A stretch of 64,000 nt of DNA from Callipepla californica brunnescens (lineage: Eukaryota; Chordata; Aves; Galliformes; Odontophoridae): the NCBI GenBank assembly GCA_023055505.1, contig JALIRH010000004.1, forward strand, positions 22,191,368 through 22,255,367, given 5' to 3'. Below are positions 62,845 to 64,000 of this stretch, one piece after another (the stretch's first letter is position 1; every line of letters starts with the position of its first letter). The position numbers were made by a program, and so were the translations under genes. The notes beneath the pieces are model-generated. The model made no database searches and was not told where the DNA came from. It was given only the letters and a program-made list of their open reading frames with translations.

Positions 62845-64000
62845 GCTGTGCAGAGTTCAGATTCTCTCTGGGGAGACAGAGTATGAGAAATACAACAGGC
62901 AGACAGCTTCCATCCCCAGCATTAATGAGCAATGAACAGAGGAAATGCAAGGAGCCCACAGGGACATGCCTTAGCCCTGTCAGTCATGGAGGGTGACAGC
63001 TGAGACCTTTAAAAGCTGTCACAGGAAATCGAGGCCCTCCAAATGCCAAGCTTGTCAGCAGCATAATTAACATGTCATGTGTGGTCTGTTTGTAAGTGCA
63101 GCACTTACTGCAGCTCCAGCTCCAGGCTGTGGAAAATGCTGCTCTTCCTGGCGCTTCCTGCCCCATGGAATTATACCAAAGTCACTACACGGACAAGAAA
63201 AGTGTAGAGTTTGGGAAGATAGAGATCAGTTTGCATCTGCTACAGGAAGGCAAACCAACACACCAAAGGTACTGTTGTTCCTGCAGCTCCAGAGGAACAT
63301 CTCTGGAAACAGAACCCAGTGACATGCCCAGAAAAGTGCTGAGTAAGCTGTAAGTGCCAGAGCAGCAAGAAAGACCTCACGGTTTTCCAGCAGCACTACA
63401 AACATTGAAGTTACTTTGTTGTTATCACCTGGACTAGCAAGATTTCTGGGGTAAGCCCACTGGATTTTAAGAATAAAAGGAAGAAATCTGTAGCCTGATG
63501 GGTCCTCTCCCTTGTCATTCCCCTTCCCCATGGCACAGCCCAGCCTCAGGCTGAGAAGGTTTGCACTTAAAACTGCTCCAATAGGTCTCGGGGAGAGGGC
63601 TTCTAGAAGGTTCTCAGCACAGTTTTGGCATCCCAGGTTGCCTGTCAGTTCACAACAGCAGCAGATCTCATCCAGCAGCACCTGCATAGCTTCAAATGCT
63701 TTTTATCTCAATCAGGCTCTGCTACAGGGGTGGTTTTCACCCCTGGCCTGTGAAATTTCTTGAATTATCTGACAGCGTAGAATTTCCACCATAAACATAG
63801 CAAGCCCACGATTCTGTCCAAAAGGTATTATGAAACATGTATCAATTGTACTCACAGCACAAAGTATGGCAAGGGTCTCACTGAAATTTCTTTATAGAGG
63901 CTTGAAGAAGTTGACCAGTCTCATTCAGAAGTACAATCATCTCATGCAATCAAAATCATCAAAACTGATTTCAAAGAAAGGGGTATTTATTTTTATAAAG

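Larger units (their letters stand above)
54441..64000. other. Upstream intergenic region
   Basis: About 9.5 kb beyond the GALNT16 promoter with no recognisable coding exon on either strand. It contains a clear CR1 copy (57455-57736), simple repeats near 58006, 60408 and 62824, and unique sequence. I compared ORF products with EXD2, the gene next to GALNT16 in mammals, and saw no match. Confidence 0.65.

Noticed and set aside
63226..63687. 153-codon minus-strand ORF at the right end
   Set aside because: I could not match it to EXD2 or any other family, and no splice context supports it.
54441..64000. Expected neighbour EXD2 (beside GALNT16 in mammals)
   Set aside because: None of the frames here show its exonuclease or C-terminal motifs, so the neighbouring gene must lie further right if synteny holds.

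Overview
The window is vertebrate nuclear DNA, most likely from a bird and perhaps a galliform. The visible reasons are CR1-type LINE fragments in both orientations, generally sparse interspersed repeats, no Alu- or B1-like SINEs, and a split gene with short exons, GT-AG introns and a CpG-island promoter. The species cannot be fixed from the sequence alone.

One gene is supported. It is GALNT16 (polypeptide N-acetylgalactosaminyltransferase 16, formerly GALNTL1), on the minus strand and so transcribed right to left. Fourteen coding exons were assembled by hand. They run from the initiator ATG at 54109 to the end of exon 14 at 6063 and give 1554 nt, or 518 codons in one open frame. Every internal junction has AG/GT borders and compatible phase. 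The encoded protein has a short cytosolic tail, a single signal-anchor helix, a stem, the GT-A catalytic domain (DSH, WGGEN and VGHVF motifs) and two of the three expected ricin-like lectin repeats. The last part of the protein, about 45 residues by comparison with the mammalian protein as I remember it, is not found. Its exon probably lies to the left of position 1.

Layout, left to right: 1-6062 is the partial intron 14. Exons 14 to 2 lie between 6063 and 27586, separated by introns of 0.25-3.9 kb. Intron 1 is about 26.3 kb (27587-53926) and holds old CR1 remnants, simple repeats and possible regulatory elements but no recognisable exon. Exon 1 sits in a CpG island (about 53090-54440). From about 54440 to 64000 the sequence is upstream intergenic DNA with one clear CR1 copy and simple repeats. 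No RNA gene, CRISPR array, DNA transposon or retroviral LTR was recognised.

Most long ORFs here are random open frames in introns or GC-rich frames across the CpG island. I found no evidence of a new biological system. The points most worth checking are the missing last exon, an unusual Asp-to-Ile change in the catalytic domain, the ATG that opens exon 2, and an AT-rich block in intron 1 that looks like a homeodomain/POU enhancer.
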